DNA from: Plantactinospora alkalitolerans
GTDB taxonomy: Bacteria; Actinomycetota; Actinomycetes; Mycobacteriales; Micromonosporaceae
Length of the DNA: 64,000 bases
Reading direction: 5' to 3'
Assembly: GCF_015690345.1 (NCBI RefSeq)
Contig: NZ_JADPUN010000185.1
Span: 1 to 64,000 of the forward strand
In this document: piece after piece, positions 48,835-58,628 of the stretch
Position numbering within the stretch: the stretch's first letter is position 1
Layout of the letters: every line of letters starts with the position of its first letter
Translations under genes and position numbers: made by a program
Notes under the pieces: generated by a model
Databases searched by the model: none
Told to the model about the DNA's origin: nothing
The model's input: only the letters and a program-made list of their open reading frames with translations

Positions 48835-51096
48835 ATGTCCGTGCTCAGACTCCTCGCCCGCCGGAGCGTTCCCGCCGGGCTCGGCACCACCCTGACCGTC
48901 GTACTCGCCACCGGCGCGGCGACGCCGGCCGCCGCCTGGACCGGCGCCGCCGAACACCGGCTCGCCATCGAGACCCTCTCCAGCCGGCCCGACCAGGTCA
49001 GCGGTGCGGACGCACTGGTCCGGGTGGCCCTCGCCGGCCGGATCGACCCACGTTCGGTCCGGATCACCCGTAACGGCACCGACGTCACCCGGGCGTTCCG
49101 GATCGAGGCAGGGGCGCTCCGGGGCGTGGTCGACGGGCTCCGCGACGGTGCCAACCTGCTCCGGGCGAGCGCTCCACACGCCCGTGCCGCGACCCTCGTG
49201 GTACGCAACCACAGCTCGGGTCCGATCTTCTCGGGGCCGAGGCAGTACCCGTTCCTCTGCCGCACCGAGCAGAACGGGCTCGGCGCTCCGGCGGTGGACA
49301 ACCAGGACGGGCAGGGCATGCGGGTACGCGGCCCGGACGGCGCGGTCGTCGGATGGAGCCGGGACTGTGCCGCCCCGACCGTCACCGACCGGCTCTACCG
49401 GGCCACGGACGGCACGTTCAAGCCGATGCCAGCGGACGGCACCCGGCCGGCCGACCTGGCCACCACCCGCACCCTGGACGGCCGCAGCGTCGACTACGTG
49501 GTACGGCGGGAACGCGGCACGATCAACCGGTTCGTCTACTCGATCGCGGTGCTGGAATCCAACTGGAACCGGCGGGTGATCTACCGCTTCGACGGTGGGG
49601 TGGCGATCGGGCACGACCAGGGCAGGTTGCCCGGGGGACATCTCTACCACGAGGGGCTCTCGCTCGGGTACGCCGTCCTCTACTCCACAGGCACCCGTAC
49701 CGCCACCCACTACAACACGGTGCTCGGCGGCGAGACGGCGCTGATGCTCAAGGAGCACTTCGTCGAGGCGTACGGAGTTCCGCTGTACACGGTCGGGGTG
49801 GGCGGCTCCGGCGGCGGCATCCAGCAGTACCTCTACGGGCAGAACTACGGCACCCGGGTCATCGACGCGGCGATTCCGCAGTACTCGTACCCGGACATGG
49901 CGACCCAGACGATCCACGTGGGCGACTGCGAGTTGCTGGAGTACTACATGGACGTCACCGATCGCGCGAACCCGAAGTGGCGGAACTGGGAGAACCGGAC
50001 CTGGCTGATCGGCATGAACGCCAGCGCGACGGTGCCGAACCCGTACCTGGGTGGCGTGCCGGGCTCGACCGAGTGCGTCGAGGGCTGGCGTGGCCTCACC
50101 CCGCTCGCGCTGAACCCGCTGTGGTCACCGGGTGACCCGCTCTGGGCCCAGATGGATCCGCCCGGTGTGGCGCAGACGGTCCAGTGGTCGCACTGGGGCG
50201 ACCTGGTCAACATCTACGGCACCGGCCCGGCCGGGTACGCCCGGTCCACCTGGGACAACGTCGGCGTCCAGTACGGGTTGTCGGCGCTGACGTCCGGCCG
50301 GATCACCCCGACCGAGTTCCTGGACCTGAACGCCCGGGTCGGCTCCTGGCGGCCACAGCCGGAGATGGTGCAGGAGGGATGCCCGTTCACCCCGTCGGCC
50401 TGTGCCGACCCGGCGCAGTTCGACCCGTGGTCGTCCCGGAACATGCGGCTGTCGCCGGACGGTGGCAGTACCCCGGCACCGCGTACGACCGGTGACCGCA
50501 GGGCGATCCGGGCCGCGTACGACTCGGGGATCGTCTTCACCGGCGACATCGACATCCCGGTCATCGACTGGCGGCACTACCTCGAAGAGCAGCTCGACAT
50601 GCACAACTCGCACCAGTCCTTCGCGTCCCGGCAACGGATGCGCGATCACGATCGGAACGCGGCCAACCAGGTCATCTGGTTCACCGACGCCCGGCCGGCG
50701 GAGGCGTTCGACCAGACTCCGGAGGCGCTCGCGGTGATCGACGACTGGATGGCCAACCTGCGTACCCGGCCCTGGCGGGGGGTGGTGGGCAACAGGCCGG
50801 CGCTGGCCGTCGACCGCTGCTTCAGCACCGCGGGTGTGGAGATCGCCCGGGGAGAGCACGTCTGGGACGGGATCCTCGACAACCGCCCCGCCGGTGCGTG
50901 TACGTCCCGCTTCCCGCTCTACGGAACGTCGCGTACCGTCGCCGGCGGCCCGATCGCCGGTGGCGTCTACGCCTGCGACCGGCAGTCCGTGCCGGCGGCC
51001 ATCGCCCGGGGCCGGTACGGGTCGTGGCGTCCGACCGGGCCCGAGCGGCGGCGCCTGGAGCAGATCTTCCCCACCGGGGTCTGCGACTACCGCTGA
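48835..51096 (+). CDS. Secreted DUF6351-family protein (alpha/beta-hydrolase-like)
   Basis: A 753-aa exported protein. Residues 1-35 are a signal peptide (SVPAGLGTTLTVVLATGAAT). A beta-rich N-terminal domain (LSSRPDQVSGADALVRVALA) precedes the main domain with GVGGSGGGIQQYLYGQNY, whose Ser could be a hydrolase nucleophile, and IDIPVIDWRHYLEEQLDMHN with Asp and His candidates. This is the DUF6351 architecture, related to tannase/esterase-like proteins; the substrate is unknown. ATG 48835 has the site GGGAAG. Cys pairs fit an extracellular protein. No partner gene is obvious. Confidence 0.82.
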   Translation: MSVLRLLARRSVPAGLGTTLTVVLATGAATPAAAWTGAAEHRLAIETLSSRPDQVSGADALVRVALAGRIDPRSVRITRNGTDVTRAFRIEAGALRGVVDGLRDGANLLRASAPHARAATLVVRNHSSGPIFSGPRQYPFLCRTEQNGLGAPAVDNQDGQGMRVRGPDGAVVGWSRDCAAPTVTDRLYRATDGTFKPMPADGTRPADLATTRTLDGRSVDYVVRRERGTINRFVYSIAVLESNWNRRVIYRFDGGVAIGHDQGRLPGGHLYHEGLSLGYAVLYSTGTRTATHYNTVLGGETALMLKEHFVEAYGVPLYTVGVGGSGGGIQQYLYGQNYGTRVIDAAIPQYSYPDMATQTIHVGDCELLEYYMDVTDRANPKWRNWENRTWLIGMNASATVPNPYLGGVPGSTECVEGWRGLTPLALNPLWSPGDPLWAQMDPPGVAQTVQWSHWGDLVNIYGTGPAGYARSTWDNVGVQYGLSALTSGRITPTEFLDLNARVGSWRPQPEMVQEGCPFTPSACADPAQFDPWSSRNMRLSPDGGSTPAPRTTGDRRAIRAAYDSGIVFTGDIDIPVIDWRHYLEEQLDMHNSHQSFASRQRMRDHDRNAANQVIWFTDARPAEAFDQTPEALAVIDDWMANLRTRPWRGVVGNRPALAVDRCFSTAGVEIARGEHVWDGILDNRPAGACTSRFPLYGTSRTVAGGPIAGGVYACDRQSVPAAIARGRYGSWRPTGPERRRLEQIFPTGVCDYR

Positions 51097-51335
51097 CCCC
51101 ACCCGCCGGGTACCGCCGCGACGGACGCGTGCCGGTCCCGAGCAAGCGCCGATATCGGACAGTCCGCTTTCCGGATCGCAAGTGTTCAGTCGGCAATCCG
51201 GCCAATTGACACCGATCCGGGACCCTGCCGTGTCCCGGCTGCCAATCCTCGGTTGGACCAGGCGGGCAGTCCGGCGAAACCGGTCCTGACCAGGGAAAAC
51301 GCCTAGGGCAGTGATCGGGCGAGGGAGGGGGACCA

Positions 51336-52652
51336 ATGACGGTACGCGGCGCGGCGGACCAGAACGACATCCTGATCGTCGAACGCCGCGAGTCGGCGGT
51401 GCGCAGCTACTGCCGCCGCTTCGACTGCGTCCTCGACACCGCCGAGGGGAGCGTGGTCAGGGACGTGTCCGGCCGTGAGTATCTCGACTTCGTCGCCGGC
51501 GCGGGTTCGTTGAACTACGGGCACAACGACCCGGACATGCGGGCCGCCCTGATCGCCCACCTCGAACACGGCGGACTCTCGCACAGCCTGGATCTGGCCA
51601 GTACGGCCAAGAGCGCTTTCCTGACGGCCTTCGAGTCGCTCGTGCTGCTGCCGCGCGGCCTCGACCACCGGGTCCAGTTCACCGGCCCGACCGGCGCCAA
51701 CGCGGTCGAGGCGGCACTCAAACTCGCCCGTAAGGTCACCGGCCGGTCCAATGTCATCGCCTTCACCAACGGCTTCCACGGGATGTCGCAGGGCGCGTTG
51801 GCGGCGACCGGGAACCGGCACCACCGGATCGGCCCGCAGATGCCGCTGCACGGCGTGACCCGGCTGCCGTACGACGGCTACCAGGGCGAGGGTGTCGACA
51901 CGGCGGACCTGTTGGCCCGGATGCTGTGCGACCCGTCCAGCGGGCTCGACGCGCCCGCGGCGATCCTGCTGGAGACGGTGCAGGGGGAGGGTGGCCTCAA
52001 CGTCGCGTCGCCGGGTTGGCTGGGAAGAATCGCGGAACTGGCACGGAGCAGCGGCGCCCTGCTGGTGGTCGACGACGTCCAGGCCGGCTGCGGACGGACC
52101 GGTACCTTTTTCAGCTTCGAGCCGTTCGGGATCGTCCCCGACCTCGTCGTGCTGTCCAAATCGATCTCCGGTTACGGCCTGCCGATGGCGCTGCTGTTGA
52201 TCCGGCCCGAGCACGACGTCTGGCTGCCGGGGGAGCACAACGGCACGTTCCGCGGAAACGTCCACGCGTTCGTCACGGCCACGGTGGCGTTGACGAAGTT
52301 CTGGGCGGCCCCCGGGTTCGCCGCCGACGTGACACGCCGGGGGGATCTGCTCGCCGGTCGCCTCGCCGGGATGGCCCGCGTCGTGCCGGGCGCGACCGTG
52401 AAGGGGCGCGGGATGATGCGCGGCGTCGATGTCGGCTCCGGTGCGCTCGCGGCGGACATCACCCGGCGCTGCTTCGCCGGAGGGCTGATGTTGGAGACCT
52501 CCGGCCCGCACGACGAGGTCGTCAAGGTGCTCGCCCCGCTCACCACCCCCGACGACCTGCTGAACGACGGGCTGGACATCCTGCTGGACGCCGCCCGAGA
52601 CGTCACGACGGGGTCCGGGGTACCCGGTGCGTCCGGCCTGGTGAACGCGTGA
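51336..52652 (+). CDS. EctB-like class III aminotransferase (diaminobutyrate-oxoglutarate aminotransferase)
   Basis: A 438-aa PLP enzyme. The family signature is LLVVDDVQAGCGRTGTFFSF (acidic Asp near residue 245) and the PLP lysine is in LVVLSKSISGYGLPMAL near residue 275. Overall length and the motifs FVAGAGSLNYGHNDPDM, GLSHSLDLAST and HNGTFRGNVHAFVTA match EctB/DABA aminotransferases, which turn aspartate semialdehyde plus glutamate into L-2,4-diaminobutyrate. EctA and EctC are absent, so ectoine is not the product. The stop overlaps the start of a Pls-type synthetase (GTGA), so diaminobutyrate is probably its substrate. Ribosome site GGGAGGGGG. Confidence 0.88.
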   Translation: MTVRGAADQNDILIVERRESAVRSYCRRFDCVLDTAEGSVVRDVSGREYLDFVAGAGSLNYGHNDPDMRAALIAHLEHGGLSHSLDLASTAKSAFLTAFESLVLLPRGLDHRVQFTGPTGANAVEAALKLARKVTGRSNVIAFTNGFHGMSQGALAATGNRHHRIGPQMPLHGVTRLPYDGYQGEGVDTADLLARMLCDPSSGLDAPAAILLETVQGEGGLNVASPGWLGRIAELARSSGALLVVDDVQAGCGRTGTFFSFEPFGIVPDLVVLSKSISGYGLPMALLLIRPEHDVWLPGEHNGTFRGNVHAFVTATVALTKFWAAPGFAADVTRRGDLLAGRLAGMARVVPGATVKGRGMMRGVDVGSGALAADITRRCFAGGLMLETSGPHDEVVKVLAPLTTPDDLLNDGLDILLDAARDVTTGSGVPGASGLVNA

Positions 52653-55600
52653 CCGCGACTCCCCGGGTGCCGCCGGACGCCGACCCCCGGGTGGTGCCCG
52701 ACGCCGACCCGGTACGTCCGCCGTACGTCCCCGACCAGGGTGTCGGGCCTGGAACCGGTCCGGTGCTGACCGCCGCGGGGGTGGACAACCGGGTCCGTTG
52801 GCGACCTGGTGAGCGGTTGCACCACCTGTTCGAGCGACGCTGCGACCGGTTCGTCGCCGAGGGCGATCCCGGGCACCTGGCGGTCGACGACGGCGAGCAC
52901 CGGTTGACGTTCGCCGAACTCGACTCCCGGGCCAACCAGTTCGGGCGGCTCCTGCTGGCGCGCGGCGTGGCTCCGGGGGACCGGGTCGGGCTGCTCGTCG
53001 ACAGGTCCGCCCTCGCCTACCTGGCCATGCTCGCCGTCTCCAAGATCCACGCGTCGTACGTTCCGGTGGACGCCGGCTTTCCGACCGACCGGATCGCCTT
53101 CATCGTCGACGACGCGCGCGTCCGGACGGTCGTCGCGCTCTCGGCGTTGGCCGACCGCGTGGACGGGGTGGCCCGGACGGTGATCCGGATCGACGATGCG
53201 CCGGAGCTCGACCGGTACCCCCGGCACCGGATCCGCCTGGACGATCCCGCGCCGACACCGGACGATCTGGCCTACCTCATCTACACCTCGGGTACCACGG
53301 GCCGGCCCAAGGGCGTCGCCATCACCCAGGCGAACATCTGCAACTTCGTCCAGGTCGCGGCGGAGAGCTACGGCCTGCGCGCCGACGACCGCGTCTACCA
53401 GGGGATGACGATCGCCTTCGACTTCTCCGTCGAGGAGATCTGGGTGCCGCTGGTCTGCGGCGCGACGCTGGTGCCGAGCACCGCGCCCGGGGCGCTGGTC
53501 GGACGCGATCTCGCCGGCTTCCTCGCCCGGCACCGGGTGACGGCGCTGTGTTGCGTACCGACGCTGCTGGCCACGATCGAGGGCGAGTTGCCGGACCTCC
53601 GGTTCGTCCTCGTCTCCGGTGAGGCCTGTCCGGCACACCTGGTCAACCGCTGGCATCGGCCGGGAAGGACGTTGCTCAACGTCTACGGACCGACCGAGAC
53701 GTCGGTCACCGCCACCTGGGCCCGACTCCATCCCGACCGGCCGGTGACGATCGGGGTGCCGCTGCCGACGTACTCGGTGGTGATCCTCGATCCGGACCTG
53801 CGGGCCCTGCCCCGAGGGGAGACCGGAGAGATCGGCGTCGCCGGGGTCGGCCTCTCCCCGGGGTACGTCAACCGGCCCGACCTGACCGCCCACGCCTTCG
53901 TTCCGGACCGGTTGGGGATCGCGCACAATCCCTCGGGCCGGATCTACCGCACGGGTGACCTCGGCCGGGTCAACGACGACGGCGAACTGGAGTACCTGGG
54001 CCGGATCGACAGCCAGGTCAAGGTGCGTGGCTACCGGATCGAGCTGACCGAGATCGAGTCGGTGCTGCTGCGGCTGCCGGAGGTGGCCCAGGCGGCGGTC
54101 ACCACGTACCAGCCGGAGTTCGGTGTGGTCGAACTCGCGGCGTTCTACACCCGGAGTGCCGGAGCGGGGGCGCTGGACCGCGGCCGGGCGATGGCCGCGC
54201 TGCGGTCCCGGCTGCCCCGCTACATGGTCCCGGCGTATCTCGAGGAACTGCCGGCGCTGCCCACGCTGCCCAGCGACAAGGTGGACCGTAACCGGCTTCC
54301 CGCGCCGTCCGGAACGCGGCACCGGTCGACGACGTCGGACATCGTCGCTCCCGCCGGGCCCACGGAGTCGGCGCTGGCGGAACTTCTCGCGGAACTGTTG
54401 CGGGTGGAGCGGGTGTCGGTGCGGGACGACTTCTTCACCGACCTGGGCGCCGACTCGTTGATGATGGCGCGGTACTGCACGGGGGTGCGGGAACGGATCC
54501 GCGCCGACGTCTCGATCAAGGACGTGTACCTGAATCCCACGGTCCGGGGCCTCGCCGAGGTGGTCGGCAAGGGTGCGTCGGCGACGCCGGTCGAGCCCCC
54601 ACATCCGGTGCTGCGCGTGCCCGGCGATCTGGCGTACTACGGCTGTGCGGCTCTCCAGCTCCTCTTCGGCCTGGTGTGCATCGTGTTCTTCGCCATGGGC
54701 GCGGTCACCGGGTACACCTGGATCAGCGGCGGCTCCGGCGGGGTCGACGTGGCCCTGCGCTCGCTGAGCTTCGGGTTCGCCTGGTTCGCGGTGACGGCGC
54801 TGCTTCCGGTGGCGGTGAAGTGGTTGCTGGTCGGCAGGTGGCGGGCCGGGACGTTTCCCATCTGGGGGCCGACCTACCTGCGGTTCTGGGTCGTCAAGCG
54901 GGTCACCCGGGCCAGCCCGCTGGTGCTCTTCCGGGGATCGCCGGTCTACAACCTCTACCTCCGCGCGCTCGGCGTGCGGGTCGGGCCCGACGTGTTGATG
55001 CTGTCCCGGTCGGTGCCGGTCTGTACCGACCTCATCACGCTGGGCGCCGGTACGGTGATCGGAAAGGACGTGAGCCTTCTCGGGTACCGGGCGGAGGCCG
55101 GCTGGATCACCACCGGCCCGATCAGCGTCGGCCGGAACGTCCAGGTCGGTGAGGGCAGCGTCCTGGACATCGACACCGAACTGGGCGACGGGGCGCGGTT
55201 GGGGCACGTCTCCTCGCCCCACCCCGGCCAGGTCGTTCCGGCCGGGGCCAGCTATCACGGCTCGCCCGCGGTGCCGGGTGGTGGTGGCAGCCCGGTCGCG
55301 GCGCCGAGGTCATGCTCGCGGGTGCGCCGGCTGTGCTACGGCACCGCCCAACTGATCGGCCGGATGGTGGTCGACACCCAGTTGGTCGTCGTCCTGGTGG
55401 CGGTCGCCTTCGCCGTCGACATCCGGACGGTTCCGGGATCGCTGCTGATGTTCTTCGGCGCGATCCCGCTCGGCCTGCTGCTCGCGGTCGCCGTTCCCCG
55501 ACTGGCGAACCTGTTCCTGGTGGCCGAGCGGGCGTATCCGCTCTACGGCTGGCACTGGATGTGCTTCCAGGTCGTCTCCCGGTTCAGCAACGTCCGGATC

Positions 55601-56716
55601 TTCAACGTCCTGTTCGGAGACAGTTCCTACATCACCGGATACCTCCGGTTGATCGGCTGGCGGCTGCGCGAGGTGCGGCAGACGGGCTCGAACTTCGGGC
55701 TCGGGCAGAAGCACGACAGCCCGTACCTGTGCGAGGTACGCGGTGGCGGTCTCGTCTCCGACGGGCTGTCCATGTCCAACGCCCGGTTCTCCAGTACGTC
55801 GTTCGCGCTGTCGCGGGCGACGATCAGCGCGGAGAACTTCCTCGGCAACCGGATCGTCTATCCCGCCGGGGCGAGGGTCGGGAACAACTGCCTGCTCGCG
55901 ACCAAGGTCATGGTGCCGCTCGACGGCCCCGTCCGGTCAGGTGTCGGGCTGCTGGGCTCGCCACCGTTCGAGATCCCCCGCTCCGTACGCCGGGACGCCC
56001 GTTTCGACGGGTGGAGGACCGGTGACGAGTTCCGGCGACGGTTGTCCCGGAAGAACCGTTCGAACATCGCCACCATGGGCTGGTACCTGCTCTCCCGCTG
56101 GCTGCTGTTCTACCTCCCGATCCTGATCGTGGTACGCGTCGAGGGACTGCACGACGGCGCGGGGCCGCACGTCCCCGCGCTGGCCGCCGGGATCCTGCTG
56201 GCGCTGCTGACGATGATCGGCTACGTCGTCCTGCTCGACTGGGTCTGCCTGGGGTTCCGGCGGCTCCGCCCGTTGTGCTGCTCGATCTACGATCCGCGTT
56301 ACTGGCGGCACGAGCGCTACTGGAAACTCGGCGAGGCCGGGTTCCTCGGGCTGTTCAACGGTACGCCGGTCAAGTCGCTGGTCTGGCGGCTGCTCGGGGT
56401 ACGGGTCGGCCGACGGGTCTTCGACGACGGTTGCGGGATCCCGGAGCGGAGCCTGGTCGAGATCGGTGACTACTGCACCCTGGGCGAGGGGTCGGTGCTG
56501 CACTCGCATTCGCTGGAGGACGGGGCGTTCAAGTCCGACCGGATCCGGCTCGGCCGGGGGTGTTCGGTCGGCGCCGGCGCGCTGGTCCACTACGGCGTCG
56601 AACTGTCCGACGGGGTGGTGGTGGCGCCCGACTCGTTCGTGATGAAGGGAAGCACCCTCGCGGCCGGCACCGTCTGGCGGGGCAATCCCGCACGCCCTGT
56701 CCCGAACGCCGGATAG
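52649..56716 (+). CDS. Pls-type membrane nonribosomal peptide synthetase (poly-amino-acid synthetase)
   Basis: A 1355-aa single-module synthetase with the Pls/PosA architecture. Adenylation domain (about residues 50-560): YLIYTSGTTGRPKG, NVYGPTETSV, YRTGDLGR, RIDSQVKVRGYRIE and the catalytic Lys in PSDKVDRNRL. Carrier domain (570-645): FFTDLGADSLMMARY. Then membrane helices (about 660-730) and three left-handed-helix-like soluble domains separated by further helix pairs near 910-970 and 1140-1210. Such enzymes polymerise a basic amino acid through its side-chain amine without a thioesterase. By-eye alignment gives the specificity residues D-F-E-C-L-S-V-V-T; acidic position 239 suits a cationic side chain. 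With the EctB-like gene, a poly(diaminobutyrate) product is likely. Confidence 0.9.
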   Translation: MTATPRVPPDADPRVVPDADPVRPPYVPDQGVGPGTGPVLTAAGVDNRVRWRPGERLHHLFERRCDRFVAEGDPGHLAVDDGEHRLTFAELDSRANQFGRLLLARGVAPGDRVGLLVDRSALAYLAMLAVSKIHASYVPVDAGFPTDRIAFIVDDARVRTVVALSALADRVDGVARTVIRIDDAPELDRYPRHRIRLDDPAPTPDDLAYLIYTSGTTGRPKGVAITQANICNFVQVAAESYGLRADDRVYQGMTIAFDFSVEEIWVPLVCGATLVPSTAPGALVGRDLAGFLARHRVTALCCVPTLLATIEGELPDLRFVLVSGEACPAHLVNRWHRPGRTLLNVYGPTETSVTATWARLHPDRPVTIGVPLPTYSVVILDPDLRALPRGETGEIGVAGVGLSPGYVNRPDLTAHAFVPDRLGIAHNPSGRIYRTGDLGRVNDDGELEYLGRIDSQVKVRGYRIELTEIESVLLRLPEVAQAAVTTYQPEFGVVELAAFYTRSAGAGALDRGRAMAALRSRLPRYMVPAYLEELPALPTLPSDKVDRNRLPAPSGTRHRSTTSDIVAPAGPTESALAELLAELLRVERVSVRDDFFTDLGADSLMMARYCTGVRERIRADVSIKDVYLNPTVRGLAEVVGKGASATPVEPPHPVLRVPGDLAYYGCAALQLLFGLVCIVFFAMGAVTGYTWISGGSGGVDVALRSLSFGFAWFAVTALLPVAVKWLLVGRWRAGTFPIWGPTYLRFWVVKRVTRASPLVLFRGSPVYNLYLRALGVRVGPDVLMLSRSVPVCTDLITLGAGTVIGKDVSLLGYRAEAGWITTGPISVGRNVQVGEGSVLDIDTELGDGARLGHVSSPHPGQVVPAGASYHGSPAVPGGGGSPVAAPRSCSRVRRLCYGTAQLIGRMVVDTQLVVVLVAVAFAVDIRTVPGSLLMFFGAIPLGLLLAVAVPRLANLFLVAERAYPLYGWHWMCFQVVSRFSNVRIFNVLFGDSSYITGYLRLIGWRLREVRQTGSNFGLGQKHDSPYLCEVRGGGLVSDGLSMSNARFSSTSFALSRATISAENFLGNRIVYPAGARVGNNCLLATKVMVPLDGPVRSGVGLLGSPPFEIPRSVRRDARFDGWRTGDEFRRRLSRKNRSNIATMGWYLLSRWLLFYLPILIVVRVEGLHDGAGPHVPALAAGILLALLTMIGYVVLLDWVCLGFRRLRPLCCSIYDPRYWRHERYWKLGEAGFLGLFNGTPVKSLVWRLLGVRVGRRVFDDGCGIPERSLVEIGDYCTLGEGSVLHSHSLEDGAFKSDRIRLGRGCSVGAGALVHYGVELSDGVVVAPDSFVMKGSTLAAGTVWRGNPARPVPNAG

Positions 56717-56751
56717 CGCGGCGGGGCCGGTCGGAGCGGCAGCGGGACCCA

Positions 56752-56795
56752 TTGACAGTCGATACCTAACAGCTAAGCTATAACCGTTATGTATC
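56752..56795 (+). promoter_or_regulatory. Promoter with inverted repeat upstream of GT39-type gene
   Basis: TTGACA (56752-56757), 16 bp and TAAGCT (56774-56779). GATACCTAAC (56761-56770) and GTTATGTATC (56786-56795) are inverted copies with one mismatch that flank the -10 box. The arrangement suggests a repressor site, probably of TetR or MarR type. Confidence 0.65.
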
Positions 56796-56910
56796 AGCGC
56801 ATGACCGGCGGTGGGGCCGTCGACGTTCGTTCCCGTCCACGTCGGCCGGTCGACGTCACCTCGGCATCCCGTCGCCGATCGGGCCATCGCCAGGGAAAGG
56901 AGCCACGATC

Positions 56911-58470
56911 GTGAGTTCCCACGCCACCCGGCCACGCGCCGACGTCGTGCCGCCGGACGCACCACAGCAACCAGGGATCGACGACGGCGGGCGCGGCCGG
57001 CTGGCCCCGATCGCCTGGCGGCCGGTCGGCGTGGTCGCCGGACTCGTCGCCACACTGCTGCTGGCCACCAACGGTGGCTACGGGTACCACCGCGACGAGC
57101 TCTACTTCCTGCTGCTCCGGCCGGACTGGGGCTACCGGGACCAGCCGCCGCTGACCCCGGCGATCGCCCGGCTGGCCGACGCGCTGTCCGGCGGGTCGCT
57201 GTGGGGGCTACGGCTGCCGGCCACCCTCTGCGTGCTGGCAGCGCTGCTGCTGGCGGCGCTGCTCGCCCGCGAGTTCGGCGGCGGCACGCTCGCCCAGACG
57301 CTGGCCGCGTTCGGTCTCGGCACCGGCGCCGCGACCCTGATCTTCGGGCACGTGCTGCTGACCGCTGGGGTCGACGTGCTGGTCTGGCTCGGCATCATCC
57401 TCTGCGCGACCCGGGCGCTGCTGCGCGACCAGCCGCGCTGGTGGCTGGCGGCCGGCACGGTGCTCGGGATCGGGCTCTACAACAAGCTGCTGGTCGTGCT
57501 GCTCCTGGTCGGACTCGCCGTCGGGCTGCTCGCCCTCGGCCCACGCCGTGCGCTGGTCAACCGCTGGCTCTGGGCCGGCGTGGCACTCGCCCTGCTGATC
57601 GGCGCCCCCAACCTCGTCTACCAGCTCACCCACGACCTGCCCCAGGCCGACATGGCCGGGGCGATCGCCGACGACAAGGGCGCCGAGTCGCGGACCACCT
57701 TCGTGCCGTTCCAGCTCATCCTGATCGGACCGCCGCTGGCGGCGATCTGGATCGCCGGCCTGGTCGGGCTGCTACGCCGAGCGGCCTGGCGACCGGTCCG
57801 GGCCCTCGCCGTGGCGTACCTGACGGTCTGCGTACTGGTGCTGGTCTCGGGCGGGCAGCCCTACTACACCTACGGGCTGCTCGGCGCCCTCTTCGCCGCC
57901 GGGTGCGTGGTCACCGCCGACTGGATCCGGCGGGACCGGCGCCGGACCAGGCTCACCCTGGTCGCGGCCGCTGCCGGAGTCAACGCGGTGGTGAGCGCGG
58001 TGATCGCGCTGCCGCTGCTGCCGGTCGGCGTACTCGGTGCCACGCCGGTTCCGGGGATCAACATCACCGCGGCCGACTCGGTCGGCTGGCCCCGCTACGT
58101 CGACCAGGTGGTCCGGGCGTACGACGAGCTGCCGGCCGCCGACCGGGCCGCCGCGATCGTGCTCACCGCCAACTACGGCGAGGCCGGGGCGCTCACCCGA
58201 CTCGGCGCCGACCGGCTGCCCGTGATCTACAGTGGACATAATGAGCTCGGCTACTACGGGCCACCCCCCGAGTCGGCGACCGTGCTGCTCGGGGTCGGCG
58301 TGGGGGAGGCGGGCGAATTGAGCCGGCACTTCGGTACCTGCGCCCTCGTCGGCCGGCTCGACAACGGGCTCGGGGTCGACAACGAGGAACAGGGCGTACC
58401 GATCGTGGTGTGCCGGGAGCCCCGCACCTCCTGGCAGCAACTGTGGCCGATGATCCAGCACTTCGACTGA
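56911..58470 (+). CDS. GT39/ArnT-like membrane glycosyltransferase
   Basis: A 519-aa integral membrane protein with about ten to twelve helices. The motif YHRDELYFLLLRPDWGYRDQ (Arg-Asp-Glu in the first external loop) and QPPLTPAIARLADAL are typical of PMT-type, lipid-linked-sugar glycosyltransferases. Later segments (YYTYGLLGALFAAGC) and a periplasmic C-terminal domain with VIYSGHNELGYYGP follow. It should transfer a sugar from a polyprenyl carrier to protein or envelope lipid outside the cell. GTG 56911 has AAAGGAG. Its own promoter separates it from the Pls operon. Confidence 0.88.
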   Translation: MSSHATRPRADVVPPDAPQQPGIDDGGRGRLAPIAWRPVGVVAGLVATLLLATNGGYGYHRDELYFLLLRPDWGYRDQPPLTPAIARLADALSGGSLWGLRLPATLCVLAALLLAALLAREFGGGTLAQTLAAFGLGTGAATLIFGHVLLTAGVDVLVWLGIILCATRALLRDQPRWWLAAGTVLGIGLYNKLLVVLLLVGLAVGLLALGPRRALVNRWLWAGVALALLIGAPNLVYQLTHDLPQADMAGAIADDKGAESRTTFVPFQLILIGPPLAAIWIAGLVGLLRRAAWRPVRALAVAYLTVCVLVLVSGGQPYYTYGLLGALFAAGCVVTADWIRRDRRRTRLTLVAAAAGVNAVVSAVIALPLLPVGVLGATPVPGINITAADSVGWPRYVDQVVRAYDELPAADRAAAIVLTANYGEAGALTRLGADRLPVIYSGHNELGYYGPPPESATVLLGVGVGEAGELSRHFGTCALVGRLDNGLGVDNEEQGVPIVVCREPRTSWQQLWPMIQHFD

Positions 58471-58628
58471 CGACCACCCCGACCGGACCTCCGTCCCGGG
58501 CTCGCGCCCGGAGCGGAGGTCCCCGCGCACACCGGGCCGAACAGGCGTACGCTGGGATCAATCCCGGAAACGACGACATCCCACTCCCGAGGTGCCAGCC
58601 ACGCCGGCTCGACCCTTAGGGGAGTGTC

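Noticed and set aside
51215-51245. TTGACA at 51219-51224 as the -35 box of the aminotransferase-Pls operon.
   Set aside because: No acceptable -10 hexamer lies 16-18 bp downstream; promoter position left open.
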